DNA of 64,000 nt, taken from contig CAMKQH010000012.1 in NCBI GenBank assembly GCA_946414885.1, forward strand, positions 54,932-118,931. Direction: 5' to 3'. Positions within the stretch are counted from its first letter, which is position 1, and each line of letters opens with the position of its first letter. Source of the DNA: an uncultured Lachnospiraceae bacterium (GTDB lineage: Bacteria; Bacillota; Clostridia; Lachnospirales; Lachnospiraceae). Below are positions 30,805 through 40,235 of the stretch, in pieces. The translations under genes were made by a program, and so were the position numbers. The notes beneath the pieces are model-generated. The model had not been told where the DNA came from and ran no database searches. It saw only the letters and a program-made list of their open reading frames with translations.

Positions 30805-32190
30805 CTATAAGTTGAGGGAATCATGCATTTCAATGATTTCTTCTTCATCAAATCCTTCCGTGCTTTCCTTCTGGAAAAGGATTTTGATGGTTTCAAAGAG
30901 GATCTGAAGATCTAGCAAAAAACTATAATTTGTAATGTAGATCAAGTCCAGCTTCAATTTATTCAAGGCAGAGGTATTATATTTTCCATAGACCTGCGCA
31001 TACCCGGTCAGGCCGCCCTTGACTTTGTGGCGGAAGGGAAACTCAGGGATTCTTTTGCTATATTCAACGACGTGCTCCCAGCGTTCCGGTCTCGGACCGA
31101 CAATACTCATTTCACCCTTCAGAATGTTGATCAATTGAGGCAATTCATCAATGCGGCATGCGCGGATAACGCGTCCAACCTTTGTGATTCTGTCATCATG
31201 CTCGCCTGCGGGATGAGGCCGCCCGTCTTTTTCGGCATCCACGATCATGGAACGGAATTTCAGAATAAGGAATCTCTTCTCATTCCGGGTAACGCGCTCC
31301 TGCTTAAACAGGACGGGACCGTGATCCTCTATCTTAATTGCGATGGCAACGATGATCCAGATGGGTGACGTGATGATAATGCCAAGCAGGCTTAATAAGA
31401 AATCAAAGGTTCTCTTAATTAAGCGCTGAATGAAGGACATGCCAAGGTTTCTGCAAAGATACAACGGAGTATCCACGACGTTGAGGTTTTCAGAGGTCTT
31501 TAGTATGACGTCTGACAGCTTAGGCACAACGTAAACGCGTTTGTTAAGGCCAAAGCATGCCTTTACGATATCGTTTTGTTTTTGGGATTCAACGTCATTG
31601 ATCAAAACGGCTTCTGAAAGAGTGATCTCGTCAAGCAGCTGTTCATTGCTCAGATCCGCCGGGATGACCTTGTCTACCACGTATTTATGCTTTAAGCTGA
31701 TCATGTTTTGGACAAGATGATTGTTGTGGATTCCGTCTATTACCAGAAGCTTCGTGGGTGGAACAACTTTCCAGTAGAAATTGATCATTAGGATCATGAC
31801 CAACGTTAAGATCAGTATTTGTCCCAGGGAAAGTATAAAATATAGTTTTATAAACGTTAAAGCAAAGCGGAATTCACCGGTAATTGCCATGGATGCAAAA
31901 ACTTCGAGCACGTTAGTCGTTGCGATTCCCAAATCCAGACTGGCGATGCTTTTGGCTTTTCTGATCACGCCAATGCGAAATGCACCCATCCAGTTACAAA
32001 TAATTGAGAAAAGGCTGGCGTAGATCAGATAAGACATTATCAGATTTCCGTGACCTAACAAATGTCCCGTCTGATTATTTACTTTTACAAATTCATACCA
32101 CGTAACTGCAAAGGAGACTGTCGCCATCGCAACTAATATAAAGTCGCAAAGGAAGCGACAAACGTATCTCCACGTGTTTTTTGTTTTCAT
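30805..32190 (-). CDS. Polyprenyl-phosphate sugar-1-phosphate transferase (initiating glycosyltransferase)
   Basis: A 461-residue membrane protein of the WbaP/CpsE-type family. Four to five N-terminal hydrophobic segments (residues 10-150) precede a CoA-binding-like domain; another helix, LLSLLGIIITSPIWIIVAI, leads to the catalytic bacterial sugar transferase domain with PVLFKQERVTRNEKRFLILK, CRIDELPQLINILKGEMSI and VGPRPE. It moves a sugar-1-phosphate from a nucleotide sugar to undecaprenyl phosphate, the first step of polymer synthesis. It is transcribed leftward from the divergent intergenic region opposite the Wzy-like gene. Confidence 0.92.
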   Translation of the reverse strand: MKTKNTWRYVCRFLCDFILVAMATVSFAVTWYEFVKVNNQTGHLLGHGNLIMSYLIYASLFSIICNWMGAFRIGVIRKAKSIASLDLGIATTNVLEVFASMAITGEFRFALTFIKLYFILSLGQILILTLVMILMINFYWKVVPPTKLLVIDGIHNNHLVQNMISLKHKYVVDKVIPADLSNEQLLDEITLSEAVLINDVESQKQNDIVKACFGLNKRVYVVPKLSDVILKTSENLNVVDTPLYLCRNLGMSFIQRLIKRTFDFLLSLLGIIITSPIWIIVAIAIKIEDHGPVLFKQERVTRNEKRFLILKFRSMIVDAEKDGRPHPAGEHDDRITKVGRVIRACRIDELPQLINILKGEMSIVGPRPERWEHVVEYSKRIPEFPFRHKVKGGLTGYAQVYGKYNTSALNKLKLDLIYITNYSFLLDLQILFETIKILFQKESTEGFDEEEIIEMHDSLNL

Positions 32191-32413
32191 GAGATTATCT
32201 CCGCTAATGAAGCATTATTGTTGGTTGTCGCAGATGAAAAGCAACAAAACACTATAATGTTAGCACGTAAAACACAAAAAATAAAGAATATTTATCATAA
32301 TGTGGATTTTTTAAATAAATAGTGTTATTATGTAAAATGAAATTTTATGGGCTTGCATTGCCAAAAATCAAAAAAGGGATTCCATTTTTACCTGGAACGG
32401 TAAAGTAAATTTT
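32191..32413. other. AT-rich divergent promoter region of the glycopolymer locus
   Basis: 223 bp between divergent genes, with strong AT bias. Rightward, TATTAT (32326-32331) could be a -10 with a poor -35 (TGGATT, 32303-32308). Leftward, a TATAGT-like -10 lies near 32251. Neither is convincing on both hexamers. The start codon at 32414 has no strong Shine-Dalgarno site. Divergent promoters are inferred mainly from gene layout. Confidence 0.4.
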
Positions 32414-33616
32414 ATGAGATCAGAGATAAAAATTAAGGACATAGACGTCAGTTGGGTCTTAATTATATATATTGCCCTGAAGCCCCTATACCTGTCTGCT
32501 TCCGGAACCATGCAAATCTGTGATTTGTTTTTTGCGGCGGCAGTAGCGTATCTTGCTTTTGTAAAGGGCAAATTTATTTTTTCGAGGGATTCATTTTCTG
32601 CGATAAAGCTTCTTTTGATTCTTGTCTTTTATATCATAATGGTGAACGGAACGTGGTTTATTCTTACGGAAGATCGCGGACTTTTGGTGAAATCGCTGTT
32701 TTACGTCTTTAACTTGATCAGCTTTTGCGTGTGCTGCCTAGTGGCAACAACGGTGGGGTTAGATAAATTAAAGCGCGCGATAGCAAAGGGTTGCTGTTTT
32801 TCCGCGTTGCTCACGGCTGTCGGAATCATCATCTACCGGGGATTAAAAGCGCGAAACACCGGATTCTTTAATAATCCAAATCAGTTGGGGTATTATTCCC
32901 TGATCATACTTACGGCTTTGTTATTATGGCCAGCCGCATTTACGACGTTCGAAAAACTGACGGTTGCAACCATTTCTGTCTGGGCGACGATCAGTTCCGG
33001 ATCAAAGGCAGCGATCATTGGTCTGGCGTTCATGCTGTTTATCTATATTGTCATAGGCAGGGGAAAAATCACTAAAAAGAAATTAACAATTCAGATCGCG
33101 TTGCTGATTCTGTTTCTGGCAGCCGTTTATTATTTCCTGTACGGAAAGAGCACGTTCATATCCTCAAATGCCACGTTATCCTACGTGCGATACAGAATAC
33201 TACACATGGCATCGGAAAATGATTCTAGCTTTGGATTTGGACGAGGATATAACCGTGTTTTTGAGATGGGAAATAATGTCTTTTGGGGGATGGGCGAAGG
33301 AGCGTTTGATCGCTTTCAAACGTTGAGAGGATTGGAAGTGCACTCAACGTACGCCAGCATTTTGGTTTCTTATGGCATTTGGGGAACGCTTTTGTTTGTT
33401 GTTTGCCTAAAGAAAATTATTATCATTCCGGGCTACGTTAAGAGAAATCTTTGTTGCCTGACAGGAATTGCCATGTACTCCCTTACCCACAACGGAATTC
33501 GAAATACCTTGATCTGGATTCTTTTCGCCGTAATGTTCTTAGAAGCGGAAGGCACGCAAAAAGAAAATCGGGACATGATAGAAAATGAAATTGAAAACAT
33601 TGATCAAAAAGAATAA
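32414..33616 (+). CDS. O-antigen polymerase/ligase-like membrane protein (Wzy/WaaL type)
   Basis: A 400-residue polytopic protein with about ten hydrophobic segments. NTGFFNNPNQLGYYSLIIL is the family motif of the O-antigen ligase/polymerase (Wzy_C) group. A long external loop holds GMGEGAFDRFQTLRGLEVHSTY, where the His-Ser/Asn element near the C-terminal third is typical. It should join lipid-linked units at the outer face of the membrane. It overlaps the next gene by 32 bp, implying coupled translation. A second protein of this type lies at 41325, so one may polymerise and the other ligate to the wall. Confidence 0.8.
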   Translation: MRSEIKIKDIDVSWVLIIYIALKPLYLSASGTMQICDLFFAAAVAYLAFVKGKFIFSRDSFSAIKLLLILVFYIIMVNGTWFILTEDRGLLVKSLFYVFNLISFCVCCLVATTVGLDKLKRAIAKGCCFSALLTAVGIIIYRGLKARNTGFFNNPNQLGYYSLIILTALLLWPAAFTTFEKLTVATISVWATISSGSKAAIIGLAFMLFIYIVIGRGKITKKKLTIQIALLILFLAAVYYFLYGKSTFISSNATLSYVRYRILHMASENDSSFGFGRGYNRVFEMGNNVFWGMGEGAFDRFQTLRGLEVHSTYASILVSYGIWGTLLFVVCLKKIIIIPGYVKRNLCCLTGIAMYSLTHNGIRNTLIWILFAVMFLEAEGTQKENRDMIENEIENIDQKE

Positions 33617-34799
33617 AATCGCGGCAAAACTTGCATATGGATTTCGAGAGAAGAGAAATGCAAGAAGGATCTCCAAGTATCAAAAACTCCCCATTGATTC
33701 AAACAAAGTCTTGTTATATAGGGCGGATGGCGGATATGGTGATAATCCGAGGGCCATTGCCGATTATTTAAGAAAAAATCGTCCAGAACTTCAATTGGTT
33801 TGGGCATGTGGCGGAAAACAATATTTTTCCAGCGTCCCCTCCGGATTGAAAACGGTCGTGTTTGAGTCGGAGGAGTATTTTAAGGAATTGGCGACTGCCG
33901 GAGCGTGGGTTTGCAGTTCGACGTTACCTTACGGCACGAAGAAACGGGATGGTCAGCTCTACGTGCAGACGTGGCACGGAGATAAATTCCTAAAAAAGAT
34001 AGCGAACGATGCCGTTGCTGACGTGGAGGCATATAAAAAGGGGATGGCATCCAGAAAGTTCTGCGAACCGAAGCTGTGTGATTACTTTTTGACGGGATGC
34101 GAATGGTTTGTTCCAATCGCAGCATCGGCGTTTGGCTATAAAGGTGCCTTTTTGCGCCATGGCATGCCGCGAAATGATTGCCTGGCAGAATTGGATCCGG
34201 AAAAGTGCGCGCAGATCAGGAAGAATCTGGAAATAGATCCAGACGTAAAGGTCTTGATCTATGCGCCCACGTTCCGGGATTACGAGAATTCCAGGGATGC
34301 CGTTTCTACCAATATTGATCTGGCAAAGATCCTTGAAGTGCTGGAAGAGAAATATGGGCAGAAATGGATCTGTCTGCTGCGGGCACACGACGGTAAGGCA
34401 TTAACCATCAATCACGAAGAGGTCCGGGATGTTCGGTTTCGGGACGTCACCACGTATCCTGACATGGCGGATCTGCTGATGATTTCGGACATGTTGATCA
34501 GTGATTATTCGTCCTGCGGTGCGGATTTTGCGATCACGGGGAAAATGGTCCTGATGTATCAAGATGATTTCAAACAATATACCACAAAGGGAAGAACTCT
34601 TTATTTTTCCCAGCAGGAATCCCCTTATTTTACGGCATATAACATGGAAGAGGCAGTTGAGATCATTCGTCGGGTTACGGAGGACGAAATCAAGGAGAAT
34701 GCGAAGAAGATCCTTGATTTCTATGATTCCTTTGAGTCTGGGCGGGCCAGCGAAGAAGTTTCGAAGGTCATTCTCGACGCGCTAGATAGATTAAAGTAA
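33585..34799 (+). CDS. CDP-glycerol:poly(glycerophosphate) glycerophosphotransferase-like (TagF/TagB family)
   Basis: A 404-residue protein of the Glyphos_transf family. Motifs in order are YVQTWHGDKFLKKIA (the W/THG element), LRHGMPRNDCL, VLIYAPTFRDY (the APT-W/FR element), and MISDMLISDYSSCGADFAI (SDYSS donor-site loop). TagF/TagB enzymes move glycerol phosphate from CDP-glycerol to a growing wall teichoic acid on the cytoplasmic face. The matching CDP-glycerol synthase TagD follows after 22 bp, which strongly supports the role. It overlaps the Wzy-like gene by 32 bp. It is shorter than full TagF (about 720) and closer to single-transfer enzymes. Confidence 0.88.
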   Translation: MKLKTLIKKNKIAAKLAYGFREKRNARRISKYQKLPIDSNKVLLYRADGGYGDNPRAIADYLRKNRPELQLVWACGGKQYFSSVPSGLKTVVFESEEYFKELATAGAWVCSSTLPYGTKKRDGQLYVQTWHGDKFLKKIANDAVADVEAYKKGMASRKFCEPKLCDYFLTGCEWFVPIAASAFGYKGAFLRHGMPRNDCLAELDPEKCAQIRKNLEIDPDVKVLIYAPTFRDYENSRDAVSTNIDLAKILEVLEEKYGQKWICLLRAHDGKALTINHEEVRDVRFRDVTTYPDMADLLMISDMLISDYSSCGADFAITGKMVLMYQDDFKQYTTKGRTLYFSQQESPYFTAYNMEEAVEIIRRVTEDEIKENAKKILDFYDSFESGRASEEVSKVILDALDRLK

Positions 34800-34821
34800 A
34801 AGGACTCGAATTGGAGGCAAC

Positions 34822-35277
34822 ATGAAGAGAGTAATAACGTATGGCACGTTTGATCTGCTACATTATGGACACATTAATCTTTTGAGAAGGGCCAAAGCCC
34901 TTGGCGATTATTTGATCGTGGTTCTTTCCACGGATGAGTTTAACTGGAATGAGAAGCATAAGAAATGCTATTTTTCCTATGAACAGAGAAAGGCTCTGGT
35001 TGAAGCCATCCGCTACGTGGACCTTGTGATCCCGGAAGAAAGCTGGGAGCAAAAGCGATCGGACATGCATGAATATCACATAGATACCTTTGTGATAGGG
35101 GATGATTGGAAAGGAAAATTTGATTTCTTGAAAGAGGAAGGCGTGGAAGTTGTTTATCTCTCAAGAACTCCTGAAATCAGCAGTTCGCAGATAAAGAAAG
35201 ATCTTTATGATGCCAATGAGGCGGAACGGGAAATACGAAATGAAAATGCAATTATCAATCATTATTCCAATTTATAA
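34822..35277 (+). CDS. tagD: Glycerol-3-phosphate cytidylyltransferase
   Basis: A 151-residue cytidylyltransferase. The nucleotide-binding HxGH motif lies in TYGTFDLLHYGHINLLRRAK, and the RTxGISTT-like element appears as RTPEISSSQI. WNEKHKKCYFSYEQRKALVE and VIGDDWKGKFDFL match TagD. The reaction is CTP + glycerol-3-phosphate to CDP-glycerol + PPi. The GAGG site upstream of ATG 34822 is good. The product feeds the preceding TagF-like protein. The last 38 bp overlap the next glycosyltransferase gene. Confidence 0.95.
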   Translation: MKRVITYGTFDLLHYGHINLLRRAKALGDYLIVVLSTDEFNWNEKHKKCYFSYEQRKALVEAIRYVDLVIPEESWEQKRSDMHEYHIDTFVIGDDWKGKFDFLKEEGVEVVYLSRTPEISSSQIKKDLYDANEAEREIRNENAIINHYSNL

Positions 35278-36214
35278 TACGGAAAAATATCTGAGGCGAT
35301 GTGTTGACGGGATATTGAGCGCGGATATTTCAGATTATGAGATTCTTTTGATTGATGATGGATCTACGGACGGATCCGGAGCCATTTGTGACGAATATGC
35401 GAAAGAGTATCCTTTTATCACGGCGTTTCATCTTGAAAACGGAGGCGTTTCCAAAGCCAGAAATTATGGCCTTTCTAAGGCGAAAGGCGAGTGCGTTTTT
35501 TTTGTGGATTCCGATGACGGTATCGAAAAAGAAGGTCTTAAGCACGTGATGGACGTGTTGCAAAGTGATGCGGAAGCACAGATGGCATGCATTGGATTTA
35601 CAAACGTTTATGAGGACGGAAAAACCAAAGAACGGGTTTTTTGTTTTGAATCCGACGATCATCGGTCCGTACAGGGCAAGGACATTCTGTACCAGGTATT
35701 GAATGGACCAGGATACGTTTGGAATAAGATCTTTAAGAAAAGCCTGATCCAGGGGATCACTTTTGACGAAAGCCTGCGTTACGGAGAGGATACGCTCTTT
35801 GTGTTTCAGGCATTGAAGAACTGCAAAAAAGCACTTATTTTTCATGCAGCGCCGTACCGCTATTTTTGTGACAGGGCGGGTAACGTCACCGCAGGAGCCG
35901 TGGATGAAAGATCTTTGGAGTATTTAAGAATAAATCGCGGCATTTTTGAGGCAGTCAGAAATACGGCACCGACGATCGGAATGTCCAGATGTTTTACGGC
36001 AGCCAAGACGGTACTCAGTAAGATTCCCAGAGGAAGCGGGCAAGGTGCGTACTATCGTGAGGTGAAAAAGACGATCCGGTTTAAGACGGGCGAGTGGCTG
36101 GCATATCTAAAGGATGGAAAGCTTCGGGAATCGAAGAAGCAAAGAGTGGAGAGTTTGGGAGTGACCCTGTTTCCACGGCTCATTGTTTGGATCAATGGGA
36201 GAAAACGAAGTTGA
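35240..36214 (+). CDS. GT2 (GT-A) glycosyltransferase
   Basis: A 324-residue family-2 glycosyltransferase. QLSIIIPIYNTEKYLRRCVD opens the Rossmann-like GT-A fold, EILLIDDGSTDGSG is the nucleotide-sugar site, and VFFVDSDDGIEKEG carries the DxD metal site. KARNYGLSKAKGE is the acceptor loop. There is no membrane segment, so it is cytoplasmic. ATG 35240 (or 35246) is used; it lies inside the tagD 3' end, so the two are translationally coupled. The sugar is not predictable. Confidence 0.88.
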   Translation: MKMQLSIIIPIYNTEKYLRRCVDGILSADISDYEILLIDDGSTDGSGAICDEYAKEYPFITAFHLENGGVSKARNYGLSKAKGECVFFVDSDDGIEKEGLKHVMDVLQSDAEAQMACIGFTNVYEDGKTKERVFCFESDDHRSVQGKDILYQVLNGPGYVWNKIFKKSLIQGITFDESLRYGEDTLFVFQALKNCKKALIFHAAPYRYFCDRAGNVTAGAVDERSLEYLRINRGIFEAVRNTAPTIGMSRCFTAAKTVLSKIPRGSGQGAYYREVKKTIRFKTGEWLAYLKDGKLRESKKQRVESLGVTLFPRLIVWINGRKRS

Positions 36215-36241
36215 GAATCTTCGTTTCAGGAAGGTGAGTCC

Positions 36242-37783
36242 ATGGGAAATTCAATAGAGAAAAGGATCTTTCGGGGAACGATGGTCATTATTCTCGTGGG
36301 AATATTGGCTAAGATCACCTCCTTTATACAGGAAGCCATATTAGCGGCTTATTTGGGAACAACCAATCAAAGCGATGCGTTTTACATGGTATCCAGCATA
36401 CAGGCCGTGATCTATCCCATGCTGAGTGTGGGCGTGTGGAAGGTTTTTTTACCGCTTTATAAAGAAAAATATGCTCAGGGTAAAGCCGGGGAAGCAGATG
36501 CCCTGAGTAATCAGATGATCAGTTTCTTTTCCATTGTTTCTTTTTTTGCAGTTTGCGCACTGATCTTGCTGGCCGTACCAGTGGTTTCCATCGTGGCACC
36601 GGGATTTGAAGGAGAAACAAAGGAGCTCTGCGCTAAGCTGGTCCGCATTTCGGCTCCGATGTATTTCTTTATCATAACGGCTGCCATTTATGCGTCCATG
36701 CTGCAGGCACACGGAAAATTTTTTGGGAGTCAAGTCAGGGAAATCGCATCCCACGTCCCCACGATCGTGGCAGCCTTGTTCTTTTATAAGAACTATGGGA
36801 TTGAAGCGATGGCGATGGCATTGGTGGTTGGAGGAATCATCCGCCTGATCATCGAACTTCCCTTTGTTGATTGGGGATATAGATTTCATCTGGATTTCCG
36901 TTTCAAGACCAGTGAATTCCGGATCATGCTAAAGCGTTTGCCTTCCGCGTTGGTATCGGAAAGCGTAGGACAATTAAATACGCTGATCGACAAAGTCATG
37001 GCCTCTACTTTGCCAGAGGGAACCATCTCTGGTCTTAACTATGGAGGAAAGCTTTCCAACGTATTTGGAGGATTGCTGTCTGGGGCAATCGCAACTGCCC
37101 TGTATCCTCAGATGATAGAAATGATCGCATTAAAGAAGATTCATGAACTGGCACGGTTGGTTGCCAAGATCATCAATATTTTTTGCGTTCTGATGGTTCC
37201 CATTACGGTCGCCTGTATGCTGTTTAGCAGGGAATTGGTGACGGCAGCTTTCCAAAGAGGGTCCTTTGCGGCGGAAAGCACGACGCTGACGGCAAATATA
37301 TTTTCTCTCTATTGCCTGGGGTTGTTTTTCGGTGCCTCGAATTCCGTTGTCTCCAACGTCTTTTACAGTTTTGGCGACACGAAGCGTCCCATGTTCATCA
37401 GCCTGATCAATTTGGGGATCAACGTGGTGTTGAATCTGTGTCTGATCCAATTGCTGGGCGTAAACGGATTGGCGCTTGCCACTTCACTTTCCGCCATCAT
37501 CACCTTCTTTGTGAGAAACGTGATGGTAAGAAAATATGTTCAATTGGAGTATAAAAAAATCTTTCTTACGTTTTTAAAAGTTTTGGGCGCATCAGGCGTT
37601 GCGTGTTTTACGCCCCGAATCCTATTTTGGATTTATCCCGTCAACCCGTGGCTCATCCTGATCATCTCCGCAGCCGTGGGGATTTTGATTTACCTTGGCA
37701 TGATCAAATTGCTTCGGGTAAAAGAGTTAGCGGATCTGCTGGAAATCATTAAGAAACGGTTAAGGAATCTTTTTAAGGAATAA
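36242..37783 (+). CDS. MurJ/Wzx-type lipid-linked oligosaccharide flippase
   Basis: A 513-residue MATE/MVF-superfamily protein with about 13-14 hydrophobic segments. The opening GTMVIILVGILAKITSFIQE and the Arg-rich loop AYLGTTNQSDAFYM resemble MurJ; later GNVFYSFGDTKRPMF-type and GINVVLNLCLIQLLGVNGLA segments are also family-like. MurJ flips lipid II; inside a polymer locus such proteins usually flip the undecaprenyl-linked repeat unit instead, and I infer that here. AGGAAGGTGAG precedes ATG 36242. A Stealth-gene fossil starts right at its stop codon. Confidence 0.85.
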   Translation: MGNSIEKRIFRGTMVIILVGILAKITSFIQEAILAAYLGTTNQSDAFYMVSSIQAVIYPMLSVGVWKVFLPLYKEKYAQGKAGEADALSNQMISFFSIVSFFAVCALILLAVPVVSIVAPGFEGETKELCAKLVRISAPMYFFIITAAIYASMLQAHGKFFGSQVREIASHVPTIVAALFFYKNYGIEAMAMALVVGGIIRLIIELPFVDWGYRFHLDFRFKTSEFRIMLKRLPSALVSESVGQLNTLIDKVMASTLPEGTISGLNYGGKLSNVFGGLLSGAIATALYPQMIEMIALKKIHELARLVAKIINIFCVLMVPITVACMLFSRELVTAAFQRGSFAAESTTLTANIFSLYCLGLFFGASNSVVSNVFYSFGDTKRPMFISLINLGINVVLNLCLIQLLGVNGLALATSLSAIITFFVRNVMVRKYVQLEYKKIFLTFLKVLGASGVACFTPRILFWIYPVNPWLILIISAAVGILIYLGMIKLLRVKELADLLEIIKKRLRNLFKE

Positions 37784-37967
37784 AACTTCCGAAGGCGAGT
37801 ACCTTGGTTTTGTGGATGTGGGTGAAGCAAAGAATTCTTTTGGGGGAATGGGAAAATGGTTTTCCTTAAAGGACGTTCGATCCACCGTCAGGACTCTCCG
37901 GCTTTTGCATCCCTGGCAGGAATTTGAAAAGATTTTGCCGGATCCATGTTCTTTTGAGAAGCAATAA
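37782..37967 (+). pseudogene. Remnant of a Stealth-family gene, internally deleted
   Basis: An open stretch of 62 codons with no start, ending in TAA (37965-37967). Its middle, GKWFSLKDVRSTVRTL, parallels KKWFSLKDPRSTIRTI of the intact Stealth protein encoded at 39222. Its end, FEKILPDPCSFEK, parallels the intact C-terminus FEKILPQPSQFER. The two blocks are about 115 residues apart in the intact protein but are joined here after HPW, so the central part has been deleted in frame. The first 16 residues (EGEYLGFVDVGEAK) look more like a GT2 segment than Stealth. Divergence is moderate, so this is an old paralogue fossil. Confidence 0.7.
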
Positions 37968-38020
37968 GATACGGACCTAAAATAGAGTCCGGTTCCACAA
38001 AAAAGAAAGGAAATTATGGA

Positions 38021-39211
38021 ATGGCAAAAATAATTGTTGTCGGAAAGCAAATGGATATGGGCGGCACGGAGGTTGCCATGTTGGCCCTGCTAAACAGGCT
38101 GGTGGAGGAAGGACATGACGTGACCCTGCTTTTGAAGGACAAGAAGGGGCCGTTGATGAACAGGATTCCCAAAGAAGTGCGCGTCACGGAAATGGATGAG
38201 GGACGGTCAAAGGTTACTGGAATCCTTGCGGGTAAGAAATATGATCACGTATCCCCCGTCACGACTCTCGTGGCGAAAGGAATCCGCTTGTTCTTAAGGA
38301 AAACCCCGAAAAAAAATACGCTATATCCGTTTATATTAAAGAGAATGCCAAACTTTCCGGAACGGTTTGACGTGATGCTGGATTTTTTTGGATATGGATC
38401 TTTCGTGACGGCATATGGAGCAGAGAAGATAGATGCTGACCGCAAGGCTACCTGGTTTCACGTTGAGGACGTGAATATGTATTGGGGGACGGTGGAAAGT
38501 GGACGGATCAATGATTATTTGAAGCGCTATCAAAAGTTCTACTGTGTTTCAGACGCCGTGAAACAGGCATTTGTGAAGAATTTCCCGAAATTTGCGGAAC
38601 GTGCGGAAGTGCTCTTAAATTTCATCGACACGGAGAGTATCGTAAAAAAATCCGATCAAGTCATCCCTGAGAACGAGTTCACGGGCGACTTTAAAATATT
38701 ATCCGTCGGAAGGCTTGTGGAACAAAAGGGTTATGACGTTGCGATCCAGAGCGCCAAAATATTGAAGGAACGGGGCGTCAAATTTCAATGGTACGTGATC
38801 GGTGACGGTCAACTGCAAGGGAAACTTGAGCAACTCATCAGGGATTTATCCTTGGAAGACTGCTTCCATTTATTGGGAAGGAAGGATAATCCATTTCCCT
38901 ACGTGAGACTATGTGATCTTTTTGTGCAATCATCGAGAAGTGAAGGGTATTCCGTTTCGATCATAGAAGCAAAAACGTTGAACAGGCCCATCATCGTATC
39001 AGACATTCCTTCCAACCGGGAGCAGATCCGGGAGGGCGTCAACGGTTTGTTTACCAGCTTGGATCCCGGTGAATTGGCTGAGAAGATCGAGTTTTTGTAT
39101 CGCAATCCGGAAAAAAGAATGGAATTGTCTGATTGCCTAAAAAAAGAAAGCATTGATTTTTCTGCGGAATATGCAAAGCTAGAAAGCTTTTTGGGAACTA
39201 TCGACAAGTGA
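38021..39211 (+). CDS. GT4 glycosyltransferase
   Basis: A 396-residue GT-B enzyme. The N-terminal IIVVGKQMDMGGTEVAMLAL is the glycine-rich acceptor-domain start. FKILSVGRLVEQKGYDVAIQ begins the donor domain, and VQSSRSEGYSVSIIEAKTLN is the E-x7-E element. RPIIVSDIPSNREQI ends the core. It is the usual type for capsule and teichoic-acid sugar transfer. AAAGGAAATTATGGA precedes ATG 38021. It lies 10 bp before the Stealth gene and is surely in the same operon. Confidence 0.9.
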   Translation: MAKIIVVGKQMDMGGTEVAMLALLNRLVEEGHDVTLLLKDKKGPLMNRIPKEVRVTEMDEGRSKVTGILAGKKYDHVSPVTTLVAKGIRLFLRKTPKKNTLYPFILKRMPNFPERFDVMLDFFGYGSFVTAYGAEKIDADRKATWFHVEDVNMYWGTVESGRINDYLKRYQKFYCVSDAVKQAFVKNFPKFAERAEVLLNFIDTESIVKKSDQVIPENEFTGDFKILSVGRLVEQKGYDVAIQSAKILKERGVKFQWYVIGDGQLQGKLEQLIRDLSLEDCFHLLGRKDNPFPYVRLCDLFVQSSRSEGYSVSIIEAKTLNRPIIVSDIPSNREQIREGVNGLFTSLDPGELAEKIEFLYRNPEKRMELSDCLKKESIDFSAEYAKLESFLGTIDK

Positions 39212-39221
39212 GGAAATAACT

Positions 39222-40235
39222 GTGGAAAACAAGATTGATTTTGTTGTTACGTGGGTAGACGGTAACGATGAAGCGTGGAAGAAACAAAAGGAACGATATT
39301 CTATCGGCAGCGATATGACGCAATCGGGAGAAAACCGGTACAGGAATTGGGATTTGATGAAGTATTGGTTCCGGGGGGTAGAGAAATTTGCCCCTTGGGT
39401 GAATTGCATTTATTTTGTAACCTGCGGGCACTTGCCAAAGTGGTTGAACGTTCAACACCCGAAACTAAAAATCATAAAGCATGAAGATTTTATGCCGGAG
39501 TCTGCCCTTCCAACGTTTAATTCCAACGCGATTGAAATCGGAATCCACAGGATTCCTGGGTTATCCGATCAATTTGTATTTTTTAATGATGACACGTTCA
39601 TCATAGATGAAATGAAGCCTTCCCGTTATTTTCATGATCATCTTCCGTGCGATTATGCGGCTTTTGATGCCATGACGCCTTCGGAAGATTTTTGCCACAT
39701 CATCATTAACAGCATTATACTGGTCAATCAGAATTTCGATAAAAAGAAATGCATGAAAGATCATTGGAAGAAATGGTTTTCTTTAAAAGATCCGCGCTCT
39801 ACGATCAGAACAATAAAATTGTCTTCACCTTGGGATAAGTTTGTGGCATTCCGGAATTACCATATCCCGATTGCATATCTGAAATCTGATTTTGAAGAGA
39901 TTTGGGAGCGATTTCCTGAAAAGATGCGGGATACGCAGCATCACAGATTCCGCTGTAACGAGGATTATTCACACTGGCTAATGCGTTATTGGAGACTGGC
40001 GAAGGGCACGTTCCATCCGGAATCACAAAGATATGCCATCAGTAAAAGTTTGTCTTCGGAAAAGAAGATACGGGAAGCAATAGACATGATTGAACGTCAA
40101 AAATATAAAGTCATTTGTCTCAATGATAAATATGAGGGTGACGATTTTGATGAAATAAAGGCGAGATTTCAAATGGCTTTTGAAAAGATATTACCTCAGC
40201 CTTCTCAGTTTGAAAGAGAGGAACAGAATTCGTGA
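39222..40235 (+). CDS. Stealth-family sugar-phosphate transferase
   Basis: A 337-residue Stealth protein. Conserved region 1 is IDFVVTWVDGNDEAWKKQK (residues 4-22); region 2 includes NRYRNWDLMKYWFRGVEKF and VTCGHLPKWL; NDDTFI marks the next acidic motif; region 3/4 follows around TQHHRFRCNEDYSHWLM. Stealth enzymes such as meningococcal SacB and XcbA, and the eukaryotic GNPTAB homologue, transfer hexose-1-phosphate to make phosphodiester-linked polymers. GTG 39222 follows GAGG. Together with TagD/TagF it implies a phosphate-containing surface glycan. It overlaps the next gene by 4 bp (GTGA). Confidence 0.9.
   Translation: MENKIDFVVTWVDGNDEAWKKQKERYSIGSDMTQSGENRYRNWDLMKYWFRGVEKFAPWVNCIYFVTCGHLPKWLNVQHPKLKIIKHEDFMPESALPTFNSNAIEIGIHRIPGLSDQFVFFNDDTFIIDEMKPSRYFHDHLPCDYAAFDAMTPSEDFCHIIINSIILVNQNFDKKKCMKDHWKKWFSLKDPRSTIRTIKLSSPWDKFVAFRNYHIPIAYLKSDFEEIWERFPEKMRDTQHHRFRCNEDYSHWLMRYWRLAKGTFHPESQRYAISKSLSSEKKIREAIDMIERQKYKVICLNDKYEGDDFDEIKARFQMAFEKILPQPSQFEREEQNS

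Noticed and set aside
32228..32252. Another copy of the GCAACAA hairpin repeat
   Set aside because: Only GCAACAAAA matches; the second arm and inner arms are missing.
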